Made by a program: the position numbers and the translations under genes. From Hymenobacter terrestris (GTDB lineage: Bacteria; Bacteroidota; Bacteroidia; Cytophagales; Hymenobacteraceae), in assembly GCF_013377905.1 (NCBI RefSeq), contig NZ_JABKAV010000023.1, positions 1 to 51,362 of the forward strand: a stretch of DNA of 51,362 nucleotides, written 5' to 3'. Within the stretch, counting starts at the first letter, position 1, and each line of letters starts with the position of its first letter. The notes beneath the pieces were generated by a model that was given only the letters and a program-made list of their open reading frames with translations, searched no databases and was not told where the DNA came from. Positions 32,410 through 41,231 of this stretch are shown here, one piece after another.

Positions 32410-33711
32410 TCATAAAAACCAAATAGTAAATGCCGTGCGGCCATTTGCGCCGGTTTCCAGGCTGAAGCGGAAGCCGTGCTGGAGCAGGATGTCGCGGGTG
32501 AGCAGCAGGCCGATGCCCTGGCCGTCGCGCTTGGTGCTGAAGAAGGGCGTGAACAGGCGGCGCTGCACTTCGGGGCTCAAGCCGGGGCCGTCGTTTTCGA
32601 TGACGAGCCGAGGCGGCTGCAACTGCGTGCTCACCCACACGTTGCCATTTTCGGGGCAGGCTTCGAGGGCATTTTTGCCGATGTTGAGCAACACCTGCTC
32701 CAGCTGCTGGGCATCTAAATTCACCATGAAAGGCCCCTCGGCTAGGCCAGTGTGCCAGCTGATGCGGCGGGCCTGGGCTGGCAGGTGCAACAGCCGAGCC
32801 AAGTGGCGCAACAGCTCGTGTACATCGGTGGGCTGGGGGCGCGGGGGCGGCAGGCGCACGAGGTGGGCGAAACCGGCCGTGAACTCGACCAGGTTGGTGT
32901 TGCGCTGAATGGCGACATCGAGCGCCTCGCGGAAATCGGGCTGGTCGGCGGCTGTAAGCTGGGGCGCGTAGTGATGGAAGCTGTGCAGCAGTGAGTTGAT
33001 GGCCCCGATGGAGTTGTTGACCTCATGCGACATCATGCGGATGAGCTGCTCGTAGGCTTGTTTTTCCTGCTGCATTAGCTCGCGGGTCAGCTCTTCGAGC
33101 ACAATAAACTGCCGCGAGAAACCCCTATCCAGGAAGTGCGAGCAGCTGGCGCGGTAGGTGTGCAGGCCCGATAGGCGCACCACTTGGGGCTCGGTTTCGC
33201 GCAGGCGGCCCAGCGCCGCGCCCCACTCGCCGGGCAGCGCAGCGGGGCGCTGGCCCAGCAGCTCGGCGGCGGGCCGGCCCAGCAGCCGCTCGGCCGCCGG
33301 GTTCACGCCCACCATCTCGCCCTCAAACGAAAGCAGCAGCACCCCCGCCGGCGAGGCTTCAATCAGGCTTTCGAGCAGGTGGCTTTTTTCGTGCTGGCTC
33401 ACCCGCTCGCGGCGCAATGCGTCCAGCATCTGGTTGTACACGGCTATTAGCTGGTCCATCTCGCGCTGGCCCACGGGCACGAATTTGAGCGAGAAATCCT
33501 GGGCCTGCATGGCCGCCGTACCGGCCGCAATCAGCTCGAATGGCCGCACGAAGCCCCGGTACAGCTGCACCGTGAGCACTACGCTGACGAGCAGCAGCCC
33601 CTCCAGGCCGACAAACAGCGGCGCGTTGGTGCGCATGAACTGGGCCGCCAGCACAATCAGTACCGTGTGAATGAGAACAACGAACAGCAGGAATTTCAGA
33701 CGTAGAGACAT
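32410..33711 (-). CDS. NtrY-like membrane sensor histidine kinase
   Basis: The 433-residue protein has two helices (about 6-24 and 32-50) with almost no periplasmic loop, a HAMP-like segment (55-105) and a PAS domain (about 108-210: SLIEASPAGVLLLSFEGEMVGVNPAAERLLGR). A kinase core follows with His229 (RMMSHEVNNSIGAINSLL), the N-box LLNIGKNALEAC, G1 VIENDGPGLSP and G2 GQGIGLLLTRDIL. The HEVNN H-box is of the NtrB/NtrY type. It should phosphorylate the NtrC-type regulator encoded two genes upstream in the same operon. The short sensor loop suggests it senses within the membrane or through the PAS domain. Confidence 0.92.
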   Translation of the reverse strand: MSLRLKFLLFVVLIHTVLIVLAAQFMRTNAPLFVGLEGLLLVSVVLTVQLYRGFVRPFELIAAGTAAMQAQDFSLKFVPVGQREMDQLIAVYNQMLDALRRERVSQHEKSHLLESLIEASPAGVLLLSFEGEMVGVNPAAERLLGRPAAELLGQRPAALPGEWGAALGRLRETEPQVVRLSGLHTYRASCSHFLDRGFSRQFIVLEELTRELMQQEKQAYEQLIRMMSHEVNNSIGAINSLLHSFHHYAPQLTAADQPDFREALDVAIQRNTNLVEFTAGFAHLVRLPPPRPQPTDVHELLRHLARLLHLPAQARRISWHTGLAEGPFMVNLDAQQLEQVLLNIGKNALEACPENGNVWVSTQLQPPRLVIENDGPGLSPEVQRRLFTPFFSTKRDGQGIGLLLTRDILLQHGFRFSLETGANGRTAFTIWFL

Positions 33712-33737
33712 GGGCAGAAGCGGAGGCTACCAAGCAG

Positions 33738-35210
33738 TTATTTCAGCAGCAACAGCGGCCGTTTCGCATCCAGGTGCCCCTGTTGCTTTAGTAGTTCGGC
33801 CACGGCACTCAGCTGCTTTTCATCGTGCGTATTCACGAGAATAACCGGGCCATTCGGACCCATAGTACTCAGCACAAAATTCTGCTCCGGCCGCAGACGT
33901 ACCGCCTGCAGCGCCGGCAGTTGTTGGCGCAGGTACTTGAGCGTGGCCTTATTTTCCCGCGTTACGATAATGAGGGGGAGGCATTCGCCGCTTTGGGCAA
34001 TTTCTACGCCTTTAGATGAGGCCAGAATTGGGGTCAGGGTACGGGTGTAATTGCTCCTGAACTGGTCGCGAAATGCTAAAACGGCGGCGTTGTAATCCGC
34101 GGTATTGGTCCAGTAAAGCACGTTGCGAAACAGGTTGACGTATTCGGTTGCCGCCCGCGGAAAAACCTGATCAAACGTGCTGATGGCCTGACGCACGAAG
34201 AGGCTGTCGATGGGCTGGCCGCGCTCCACGTAGCCCGTCATCAGCGGATAAAGGGCGTGGGCGTAGCGGTTGATATAGTCGTCGTGGTACCATTCGCCGG
34301 TTTCGGGCTGGCCGGTTTGCTGGGCATAAATCCACTCGCCGGCTACCGTGGCCAGCGCTTCCTCCATCAGGTTATAGGCGTAGCGGCGGTTGGGCGATGC
34401 ACTCCCCAAGTACCAGCGCTCCAGTTGCTGCTGCAAGCCCCGCTGCTGTTGCGCCGAGAGCGAGTGGCTCATTTCGTGAAACACGACGGCCGAGCCCCCC
34501 ACAAAGTCGCGCGAAGTCGGGTGGCAGTCGAGCAGCACCACATTACCGCTCACCCAGGCGTGGTTGGTGAAGTCCTTGCCAGCATCTAATTGAGGATTGA
34601 GTTGAATGCGGTAAGGCAGGGCATCGGGCCACACGCTACCATAGAAAGTGCGGAGCTGGCCAAACTTGCGCATCAGCTGCTGCTGGCCTAAGTACTGCGC
34701 ATAAACAGTGCGCAACTGCCGTAGCTCGGCGGCGTGGGGCTGCCAGGCCAATGTATCGAAAGTGGGCAGGAAGTAACGGTACACGCTATCGAGGCTCACC
34801 AGCACTTCGTTGGGCAGCAGGCCTACGGTGCGGCGCTGCAAATCGGCCAGATCCTGGGCGTCGGCGCTGGCGGCCAGGTAGGCCGGCATGGTGGAGCCCA
34901 CGCTGCCCAGCCAGCCCGTTGGGTAGCCCTCCCGGTCGAAGCTGGGCTCGTAGTCGAGGCTTTGGTAGCGGCGCAGCCAGCGGCGGGCAGCGGGCGTATT
35001 AAACCGGCTTTTCTCAAAAGCCCGCCGGGAGCCCGCATGTCCACCGCTGCCTCCCGCCAGCGTCTCCACGAACCGCACCAGGCTATGCACCTGGCTAACT
35101 TCGACGCTAACGGCCGGGCCGGAGCCGGAAACAGCCGGGCCAACGGCGGGGGCCTGCGCCCAGGCAGACCCGGCCACGAGCAGGCACCAGAGAAACTGCA
35201 GGCACTTCAT
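33738..35210 (-). CDS. Exported putative zinc metalloprotease in NtrC/NtrY operon
   Basis: The 490-residue protein has a signal peptide (MKCLQFLWCLLVAGSAWAQA, cleavage near residue 18-20). The zincin motif HEMSHS is at 245-249, and the third ligand is probably one of the Glu in NLMEEALATVAGEW (283/284), the gluzincin arrangement. The C-terminal third (about 390-490) has no recognised motif. The overall plan, including LDSVYRYF, resembles the DUF4932-like protein at 22860. It sits 47 bp after the regulator gene and 26 bp before the kinase gene on the same strand, so it is almost certainly co-expressed with the pair. A periplasmic role in sensing is inference. Confidence 0.75.
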   Translation of the reverse strand: MKCLQFLWCLLVAGSAWAQAPAVGPAVSGSGPAVSVEVSQVHSLVRFVETLAGGSGGHAGSRRAFEKSRFNTPAARRWLRRYQSLDYEPSFDREGYPTGWLGSVGSTMPAYLAASADAQDLADLQRRTVGLLPNEVLVSLDSVYRYFLPTFDTLAWQPHAAELRQLRTVYAQYLGQQQLMRKFGQLRTFYGSVWPDALPYRIQLNPQLDAGKDFTNHAWVSGNVVLLDCHPTSRDFVGGSAVVFHEMSHSLSAQQQRGLQQQLERWYLGSASPNRRYAYNLMEEALATVAGEWIYAQQTGQPETGEWYHDDYINRYAHALYPLMTGYVERGQPIDSLFVRQAISTFDQVFPRAATEYVNLFRNVLYWTNTADYNAAVLAFRDQFRSNYTRTLTPILASSKGVEIAQSGECLPLIIVTRENKATLKYLRQQLPALQAVRLRPEQNFVLSTMGPNGPVILVNTHDEKQLSAVAELLKQQGHLDAKRPLLLLK

Positions 35211-35257
35211 GGGGCTAAGAAATAATGGGAGTTGGTGTGCATTCCGGCAGGGAAGCT

Positions 35258-36634
35258 TTAGGCATCGAAAGGAATACTATACTTCTCCAGTCGCCGGTAC
35301 AGCGCCCCGCGGCTCAGGCCCAGTGCCCGGGCCACGCGGCTGATGTTGCCCTCGTAGTGCGCCAGGCTCTGCCGAATCATCTGCTCCTCCAGCTCCTCCA
35401 GGGTCATGGTGCCGGGGGCGGGCAGCTCGTTGGCCGCTGCAAATGAAGCGGCTGGCGTGAACGTCTGGGCTCGGAAATCGTCGGGGGCCAGCTCGTCGTG
35501 GCCCGATACCAGCACGGCGCGCTCCACCACGTTTTTCAGCTCGCGGATGTTGCCCGGCAGCGGCTGCTCCTGCAGCCAGTGCAGCGCGCGGGTGCCCACC
35601 TGCAGCGCTGGGCGCTGGTAAGTGGCGCGCAGCTGCTCCACGAAATGGCGCACCAGCAGGCCGATATCGTGGGGCCTCTCGCGCAGGGCAGGCAGGCGCA
35701 CAGTTATCAGGTTGATGCGGTAGAACAGGTCTTCGCGGAAACGGCCGGCCCGCACCTCCTCGGCCAGCCGACGGTTGGTGGCGCACACCACCCGGATATC
35801 GAGGCGGCGGGGCTTGCTGTCGCCGAGCACCTCGTAGGTGCGGTCCTGGAGTACGCGCAGCAGCTTTACCTGCGAAGACAGGTCCAGCTCCCCGATTTCA
35901 TCCAGAAAAATGGTGCCGCCCTGGGCCAGCTCGAAGCGGCCCACCCGGTCGGTTTTGGCATCGGTGAAGGCCCCGCGGCGGTGGCCGAACAGCTCGCTCT
36001 CAAATAAGGAAGCCGAAATACCGCCCAGGTTCACCTTCACGAAGGGCTGGCGGCGGCGTGGGCTGTTGCGGTGTAGCGCCTCGGCAATCAGCTCCTTGCC
36101 CGTACCCGATTCGCCCTCAATGAGCACGGCCGCATCGGTGGCCGCCACCTGGCCCACTTGGCGCAGCACATCGAGCAGGCCCGCATCCTGGCCCACAATC
36201 CGTTCAAAATCGTAGCGGGCATCGAGCTGGCGGCGGGTGAGGGCGGGGCCAGCCAGCGGCTCGGGCGCGTGCAGCGCCAGCACGGTGGCAATGGTGCTCA
36301 GCAGGTGCTCGTTGTTCCAGGGCTTGGTCAGAAACTCGGCGGCCCCGGCCTTCATGCCCTCCACGGCCAGCGCAATGCTGCCCCAGCCCGTCAGCAGCAC
36401 TACGGGCAGCGCGGGCCACTTTTGCTTGAATTCGGTTAGCAGCCGCAGCCCATCCGCCCCACTGGTTTCGAGCGCGAAGTTCATGTCCAGCAGCACCAGC
36501 CGGGGCGGCGTGGCTTCGGCAGCGGCCAGGGCCTCGGCGGCCCCGGGCACGGCCTGGGTTTGGTAGCCGGCTTGCTTCAGCAGCAAGCCCAGCGAGGTGC
36601 GCACGGCCACATCGTCGTCGACAAGTAGAATCAT
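35258..36634 (-). CDS. Sigma-54-dependent NtrC-family response regulator
   Basis: The 458-residue protein has a receiver (1-120) with D6-D8 pocket and phospho-acceptor D50 (LVLLDMNF), and an AAA+ domain (about 143-370) with Walker A GESGTGKE (174-181), GAFTDA (221-226) and Walker B FLDEIGEL (243-250). An R-finger region and a C-terminal Fis-type HTH (about 420-458: NISRVARALGLSRGALYRRLEKY) follow. GAFTDA replaces the usual sigma-54-contacting GAFTGA. It should bind upstream palindromes and open sigma-54 promoters by ATP hydrolysis. It is first in an operon with a zincin and the NtrY-like kinase. The TGTCCG-N4-CGGACA sites at 44650 and 47570 are the best candidate targets. Confidence 0.94.
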   Translation of the reverse strand: MILLVDDDVAVRTSLGLLLKQAGYQTQAVPGAAEALAAAEATPPRLVLLDMNFALETSGADGLRLLTEFKQKWPALPVVLLTGWGSIALAVEGMKAGAAEFLTKPWNNEHLLSTIATVLALHAPEPLAGPALTRRQLDARYDFERIVGQDAGLLDVLRQVGQVAATDAAVLIEGESGTGKELIAEALHRNSPRRRQPFVKVNLGGISASLFESELFGHRRGAFTDAKTDRVGRFELAQGGTIFLDEIGELDLSSQVKLLRVLQDRTYEVLGDSKPRRLDIRVVCATNRRLAEEVRAGRFREDLFYRINLITVRLPALRERPHDIGLLVRHFVEQLRATYQRPALQVGTRALHWLQEQPLPGNIRELKNVVERAVLVSGHDELAPDDFRAQTFTPAASFAAANELPAPGTMTLEELEEQMIRQSLAHYEGNISRVARALGLSRGALYRRLEKYSIPFDA

Positions 36635-36653
36635 AAATAGGGAAAGCAGCCTT

Positions 36654-36760
36654 AAAGAACGTCATGCAGAGCGCAGCGAAGCATCTCGCGTGCTGACGTT
36701 GTCATAGTAACCCAACGTCAGCACGCGAGATGCTTCGCTGCGCTCTGCATGACGTTCTTT
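36654..36760. repeat. Intergenic palindromic repeat, copy D (perfect 48-bp arms)
   Basis: Arms 36654-36701 and 36713-36760 are exact inverted copies over 48 bases, around an 11-base loop. The core is CATGCAGAGCGCAGCGAAGC. It lies directly upstream of the NtrC-type regulator gene and just after the DUF2807 stop (read on the minus strand). It is the longest and most intact copy, so possibly the most recent. Confidence 0.95.
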
Positions 36761-36778
36761 AAATTATCTCGCTCAGAA

Positions 36779-37480
36779 TTATCGGCTTCGTACGCTGCCG
36801 CCGCTGCTGGTGCGCTTGTTTACTTTAGCCGAGCCGCTGTAGCTGACGCCGCCGCCGCTGCTGGCGTTGGCCATTAGGTTGTCCTGCACGTTCACGGCAA
36901 TAATGCCACCGCTGCTGGCGCTGGCCTCGCAGGCAGCCGCCTCCAGGGTGCGGCCTTTGAACACGGCTCCGCTCGAAACGTCTACTTTCAGCTGTTTCAC
37001 TTTCCCGGTAAGCGTGGCCACGGCCCCGCTGCTCAGGTCGAGGTCGAGCGAAGCGGCCCGGAAATCAGCCACCAGCACCGCGCCCGACGAGAGGTCGACG
37101 GCTAGCTTATTGGTGGCATAAGGTCCGGGCACGGTCAGCTGGGCGCCGCTGCTGCCGCCAAGCTTGCTGATGACGGGGGCCCCCACCTCTACCCGCAGGT
37201 TCCGGACCTGGTTCTTGCGGCCGAACTGTTCATCCTTATCGCGCTCGAAGGAAACGATGAGTACGCCGTTGCGGACTTCGGTTTTGAGGCGGGCCAGCAG
37301 CGCGGCCGTTTCGGCGCGGGCCTCCACGCGCTGGGTGCCGGTGGTCAGGTTCAGCTCGATGCCGTTGCTGACTTCGATGGCGGTAAAGGGTGCCAGCGTG
37401 CGGGTTTCGGCGGCCGATTGGGCCAGAGCGGGCACCAGGGCCAGCAGCCAAAGCAGGGCGAGAGTCGTTAGATTTTTCAT
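36779..37480 (-). CDS. Exported GIN-domain (DUF2807) protein
   Basis: The 233-residue protein has a signal peptide (MKNLTTLALLWLLALVPALA, cleavage near residue 20-22). A GIN/DUF2807 domain follows: FTAIEVSNGIELNLTTG, then a beta-helix-like array in which SSGA or SSGG recurs about seven times (LGGSSGAQL, DLSSGAVLV, VSSGAVFKG, NASSGGGVS). It is common in Bacteroidota as a periplasmic or outer-membrane-associated protein of unknown function. ATG 37480. It lies upstream of the NtrC operon on the same strand, separated by repeat D, so co-transcription is uncertain. Confidence 0.9.
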   Translation of the reverse strand: MKNLTTLALLWLLALVPALAQSAAETRTLAPFTAIEVSNGIELNLTTGTQRVEARAETAALLARLKTEVRNGVLIVSFERDKDEQFGRKNQVRNLRVEVGAPVISKLGGSSGAQLTVPGPYATNKLAVDLSSGAVLVADFRAASLDLDLSSGAVATLTGKVKQLKVDVSSGAVFKGRTLEAAACEASASSGGIIAVNVQDNLMANASSGGGVSYSGSAKVNKRTSSGGSVRSR

Positions 37481-37615
37481 AGAAGAGAGGAAGTAGAAGT
37501 GGATGATATGGCGGCAGATGCAGAGCGCCGGGGTTTGGTTGCCTGCCGAGCTTCCGATTGTTTTCTCGCAGCGGTTCGCGGAGGCCTACCCAGAGGTAAA
37601 AGGAGGACCGAAAAG

Positions 37616-38536
37616 CTACCTACGTCCTTCTTCATCCAGCCGCAGGAATTTCGTTTTTCTGGTTTTCAGATACTGCGCAGCATGCACCACGTCATAGGCC
37701 GGATTCACAGCCAGCAGTTCTTCCAGCACCCCCACGTGGGCCACACCGAACAGTGCCAGCACGCGCTTGGACTGGGTTTGCTGCTGCGCCCGCAGGATAT
37801 TCGAATAGATTTTGAGGTTGCGGTTGTAGAACAAGGTGATAAAATGAGCCCCGATGTACTCGGTGTCTACCTTGCCTAAATCGACCGTGTTGGTACCGCC
37901 CGCCGCGAAACTGCCGTTCATTACCAGGGCCGGAGTATTGAACTGCATCCGGTGCAGCAGGTCAATCACGGCGGGCTGATTGACCAGCGCCAGGTAATCG
38001 TTCAGCGACAGGCTATCCTTCTGCACCAAAGCCCTCAGTGGCCGGGCAACGCTCTGTACCCGCCGGAGTTCCTGCGTAAAGGCGTCGATGTTGGTGCCGC
38101 TGCTCAGCAGGCTTTGCGACGTGGCGGCGTAATAGTCTACCCCTTTGGGGCTGGGCAGCCCGAGTTGCCGGGCCAGCGCGAAACCAATCTGGTACCGCTC
38201 ACTACGCCCGGTCGGCAGGTCTTCCAGTCGCAGAGTCCCTTGCTGATACAGCGCGTACAGGCTGTCTATCTGCGGCTGCTCTTTGGGTTCGGCTTCCACC
38301 AGAATAACGTCGGGCCGAAACTTGGCCAACTGCGCCCGTACTCTGGCCAGCTCCGCCTGTTTTTTGGGGCTAAAGACATCGGACTCGGGCTGCTTGTTGT
38401 AGAGCTGCTGGAGGTGGTCGGAGCCAACTATCATGGCCTGAACCCTAATGGACCGGGCACTTTGCGCCACGCCTACCAGCGGCAGACTCAGCGCGAGCAG
38501 GATCAGTAAAAGGCGAAGAAAGTAATTCTGAGGCAT
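37616..38536 (-). CDS. Exported DUF5694-like protein
   Basis: With ATG 38536 (MPQNYFLRLLLILLALSLPL) it has 306 residues and a signal peptide ending near VGVAQS (residue 23-26). The upstream extension to 38620 is rejected because it precedes the signal sequence. The mature part has IVGSDHLQQLYNKQ, FRPDVILVEAEPKEQP, GVDYYA and RVLALFGVAHVGVLEELLAV. This distribution of conserved Glu and His resembles the TraB/GumN-like DUF5694 group, whose function is unknown. It lies between the last permease gene and the GIN-domain gene; no clear promoter or terminator is seen. Confidence 0.75.
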   Translation of the reverse strand: MPQNYFLRLLLILLALSLPLVGVAQSARSIRVQAMIVGSDHLQQLYNKQPESDVFSPKKQAELARVRAQLAKFRPDVILVEAEPKEQPQIDSLYALYQQGTLRLEDLPTGRSERYQIGFALARQLGLPSPKGVDYYAATSQSLLSSGTNIDAFTQELRRVQSVARPLRALVQKDSLSLNDYLALVNQPAVIDLLHRMQFNTPALVMNGSFAAGGTNTVDLGKVDTEYIGAHFITLFYNRNLKIYSNILRAQQQTQSKRVLALFGVAHVGVLEELLAVNPAYDVVHAAQYLKTRKTKFLRLDEEGRR

Positions 38537-38647
38537 CAGATATTTTATAGTTGATGGGATGGAGCGACTAAATAGCTTGGCCTGCTTCCGGCAAACAGCG
38601 CATGCTATCATCGTTTTCAAAGCCGGCCACCGCGTTGGAAGTGCAGC

Positions 38648-39850
38648 TTATTCTTCGCGTAGTGCCACGGCGGGCTGAATACCGGCTGCCAGCCGGCTCG
38701 GGTATAGTGCGCAGACGGTAGCCAGCAGATACAGCGCCCCGGCCGCCAGCAGCATGGCCGTGAAGTAGATGTCGGGCCGCACATTCTGCACGCCCAGCAG
38801 CGGAAACTGCACCGCCACCAGCAGCCCCAGCGCCAGCCCGAAGGTAGTAATGACCAGGATTTCGCCCAGCACCTGCCCGCTGATGCCGCCGGCCGTAGCG
38901 CCCATCGCCCGACGTACACCAATTTCGCCCCGCCGCCGACTGATGTTCAGCCATAGCACCCCAAACAGCCCCAGCGCCACATTCAGCAGCAAAAACACGC
39001 TCATGGCCCCTAGCAGCAGCGGCTTGGTCAGGAGTTGCTTCATCTGCACGGTGTGCATCTCAGGCAAGGTGCGGATAGTGCCCGACCAGCCGGGCCCGAT
39101 GCGGCGCACGTCGTCGGTGAGTTGCTTTTCGAGGGCCGCGCCGCTCCCCGGCTTCACTCGCAGCAGTACCGCGTCGGCAAAAAAGGTGGTGTCTTCGGGG
39201 AACAGGGCCTGCACAATAGACGGCTGAGGCTCCTGCAATTCCCCGTCGGTGCGATAAGCGCTGATTACGCCAATAATGCGCTGGGGCGCTTCGTCGCGGC
39301 CCCATAGCAGGCTGCCCAGCGCCGAGCGGCCATCAGGGTACATGGCCCGCTGCATTCCCTCGTCGATTACCACCGGCACGTTGGCCCCCGGCACCGCATC
39401 GGCCGGCTCGAACCAGCGGCCGGCCACCAGTTCCAAGCCTAATACCTCGCGCAATTCCGGTCCCACTATAAAGGCATTGATAGAACCAATATGCCGTTTC
39501 GTCGAGTCGCGCGGGTCGGTAAAATCCAGTCCGCGTTGGCTGTTATTAAAAGAGAAGGGCGTGTTAGAAGCCGTTAGGGCCGCGCTCTGCACTTGGGCGT
39601 TAGCCCGCATTTCGGCCAGCACCTGACGCATGGCACCAATCTTCTCAGCCTTAGATTGTGAGCCGGTGGTAACGTTCAGCTGCCAAGCCTGCTCATACCC
39701 AAAGCCCAGCGGCTGCCGGTAGTTGTCCCACAGGTTGGCCCCCATAGTGCCCACGGCAAACAGTACCACAAAGGCCAGAAATATTTCGACTACCAGCAGG
39801 GCATTGGCCCGGCGGCGGTTCCACATCAACAGAAACAGGTGGCGAATCAT
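38648..39850 (-). CDS. MacB-type ABC permease, pair 2 subunit B
   Basis: The 400-residue protein has an N-terminal helix (NALLVVEIFLAFVVLFAVGTM, about 15-36), a periplasmic MacB_PCD-like domain (about 40-270) and three C-terminal helices of an FtsX domain (MSVFLLLNVALGLFGVLWLNISRRRGEIGVRRAMGATAGGI and following). It starts MIRHLFLLMWNRRRANALL, parallel to MIRHLLKLIWRRKAANGLL of the 41232 gene. It overlaps the preceding gene by 4 bases (ATGA). It should work with the ATPase at 43758 as a mechanotransmission exporter. It is the last gene of the permease operon. Confidence 0.92.
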   Translation of the reverse strand: MIRHLFLLMWNRRRANALLVVEIFLAFVVLFAVGTMGANLWDNYRQPLGFGYEQAWQLNVTTGSQSKAEKIGAMRQVLAEMRANAQVQSAALTASNTPFSFNNSQRGLDFTDPRDSTKRHIGSINAFIVGPELREVLGLELVAGRWFEPADAVPGANVPVVIDEGMQRAMYPDGRSALGSLLWGRDEAPQRIIGVISAYRTDGELQEPQPSIVQALFPEDTTFFADAVLLRVKPGSGAALEKQLTDDVRRIGPGWSGTIRTLPEMHTVQMKQLLTKPLLLGAMSVFLLLNVALGLFGVLWLNISRRRGEIGVRRAMGATAGGISGQVLGEILVITTFGLALGLLVAVQFPLLGVQNVRPDIYFTAMLLAAGALYLLATVCALYPSRLAAGIQPAVALREE

Positions 39851-41097
39851 AGGGCAATTCCTCCTTTAAGGGCCTGGTTGGCCGGTAGCTTCGACATTTT
39901 ATAAGCTGGGTACACCCCCGACAGCAGCCCAAACAGCAACGCCAGCAGTAGCCCCCCCGCAAACACGCGCCCATTTAGCCCCAGTTGAGCATAGGGGATG
40001 AAGTGGCTCTCGTTGAGCAGGTACAGCACCCCAGCCGCTAGCCCCAGCCCCAGCAGTCCGCCGATCAGTGTCAGGAGCACGTTTTCAAGCAGAAATTGCC
40101 CCACCAACGTACCGGCTGTGGCCCCGAAAGCTTTGCGCACCCCAATCTCAGCGGCCCGCTCCAGGGTGCGGCTCACGTTGATGTTGACCAGGTTGATAGC
40201 CGGCAGCAGCATAAACAGCAGCCCTAGCCCCAGCCACTGCCGCCAGAATTTGGCCGCGTCGCCGTCCTGGCCGGCGGTGTTGCTGTGGTCGGACATATAA
40301 TGGGCCAGCAGCGTGCGGGCGTAAGAGCGGATTTCCCTGTGCTGCTCGGGGTCCGGGATGGGCAGGCGGGCCAGCACCCGCTGGTACTCGGCTTGAACAG
40401 CCGGCACATCGGCCGCCCGGCGGACCAGCAGAATAGCCTGGAAGTCGCCCATGTAATTAGCATTGCGCAAATCGGCGGTGGTAGTGGTTACGGGCAGCCA
40501 GCATTCGGCGTAGGTTAGCTCCCGCGAAGTGGGCACGTCGCGCACCACGCCCAGCACCCGGTAAGCCTGGCCATTGAGCTGCATAGTCTGGTTGAGGGCG
40601 GCAGCCACCGACCCGAAGCCACGGCGGGCGGTGGTTTCGTTAAGCACCAGCACGTGGGCTGCGTCGCGCACCTCGGCCAGGTTGTAGGGCCGCCCGGCCA
40701 TAAAGTCGAAATCCAGCACCGACCAGTAATTGCCATCGGTGTAGCGCCGGTCCACTTTCACCACCTGCTTGCCTACGTAGAGCGTGACATTGATGGGGTA
40801 ACTCTCGCTCACGGCTACCTTTTCGGGTGTGCTTAACGGCCGGATGTAGCGATTGATAAAGTCATAGCCCACGCTGGAAGAGTTCGTAGACTCGGGCCCA
40901 CGCAACACCATGCGGTTGATGAATAGCAGCCGATCGGCCCGCACCTCAGGTCGCGCCGGCCCCACAGCATCGTCGAACAGCGCCCCCATCACTACCAGTG
41001 TCATCAGCGTGAACGAGATGCCGAATAGGCTGATGAAGGTGAAGAACTTGCGCCGCAGCAGCACCTTCCAAGCAATTTTCAGGTAGGAAAGAAACAT
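39847..41097 (-). CDS. MacB-type ABC permease, pair 2 subunit A
   Basis: The 416-residue protein starts MFLSYLKIAWKVLLRRKFFT, nearly the same as the 42428 gene. It has one N-terminal helix, a MacB periplasmic domain (about 45-275) and an FtsX domain (LPAINLVNINVSRTLERAAEIGVRKAFGATAGTLVGQF, then two helices ending VYPAYKMSKLPANQALKGG). It is translationally coupled to 38648-39850. The AT-rich spacer upstream (41098-41231) separates it from the first permease pair. Confidence 0.92.
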   Translation of the reverse strand: MFLSYLKIAWKVLLRRKFFTFISLFGISFTLMTLVVMGALFDDAVGPARPEVRADRLLFINRMVLRGPESTNSSSVGYDFINRYIRPLSTPEKVAVSESYPINVTLYVGKQVVKVDRRYTDGNYWSVLDFDFMAGRPYNLAEVRDAAHVLVLNETTARRGFGSVAAALNQTMQLNGQAYRVLGVVRDVPTSRELTYAECWLPVTTTTADLRNANYMGDFQAILLVRRAADVPAVQAEYQRVLARLPIPDPEQHREIRSYARTLLAHYMSDHSNTAGQDGDAAKFWRQWLGLGLLFMLLPAINLVNINVSRTLERAAEIGVRKAFGATAGTLVGQFLLENVLLTLIGGLLGLGLAAGVLYLLNESHFIPYAQLGLNGRVFAGGLLLALLFGLLSGVYPAYKMSKLPANQALKGGIAL

Positions 41098-41231
41098 GTT
41101 ATTTTTTAATTAAAAACCAGAAGCAAAAATTAAAAATTGTATCACAAAATATAATTATGTATTTCATTGATAATTAAAATTTTGACCGAGATGAATTTTT
41201 AAATATTTCCTCTTGATTTTTAATTCTCTTC
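41098..41231. other. AT-rich spacer between permease pairs
   Basis: About 130 bp rich in A and T (TTTTTAATTAAAAA, TAAAAATT) in otherwise GC-rich DNA, with no ORF. A similar spacer occurs at 43670-43757, also directly before a subunit A permease. Both share GAATTAAAAAT-like words on the minus strand. It may contain a secondary promoter or a processing site. Confidence 0.6.
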
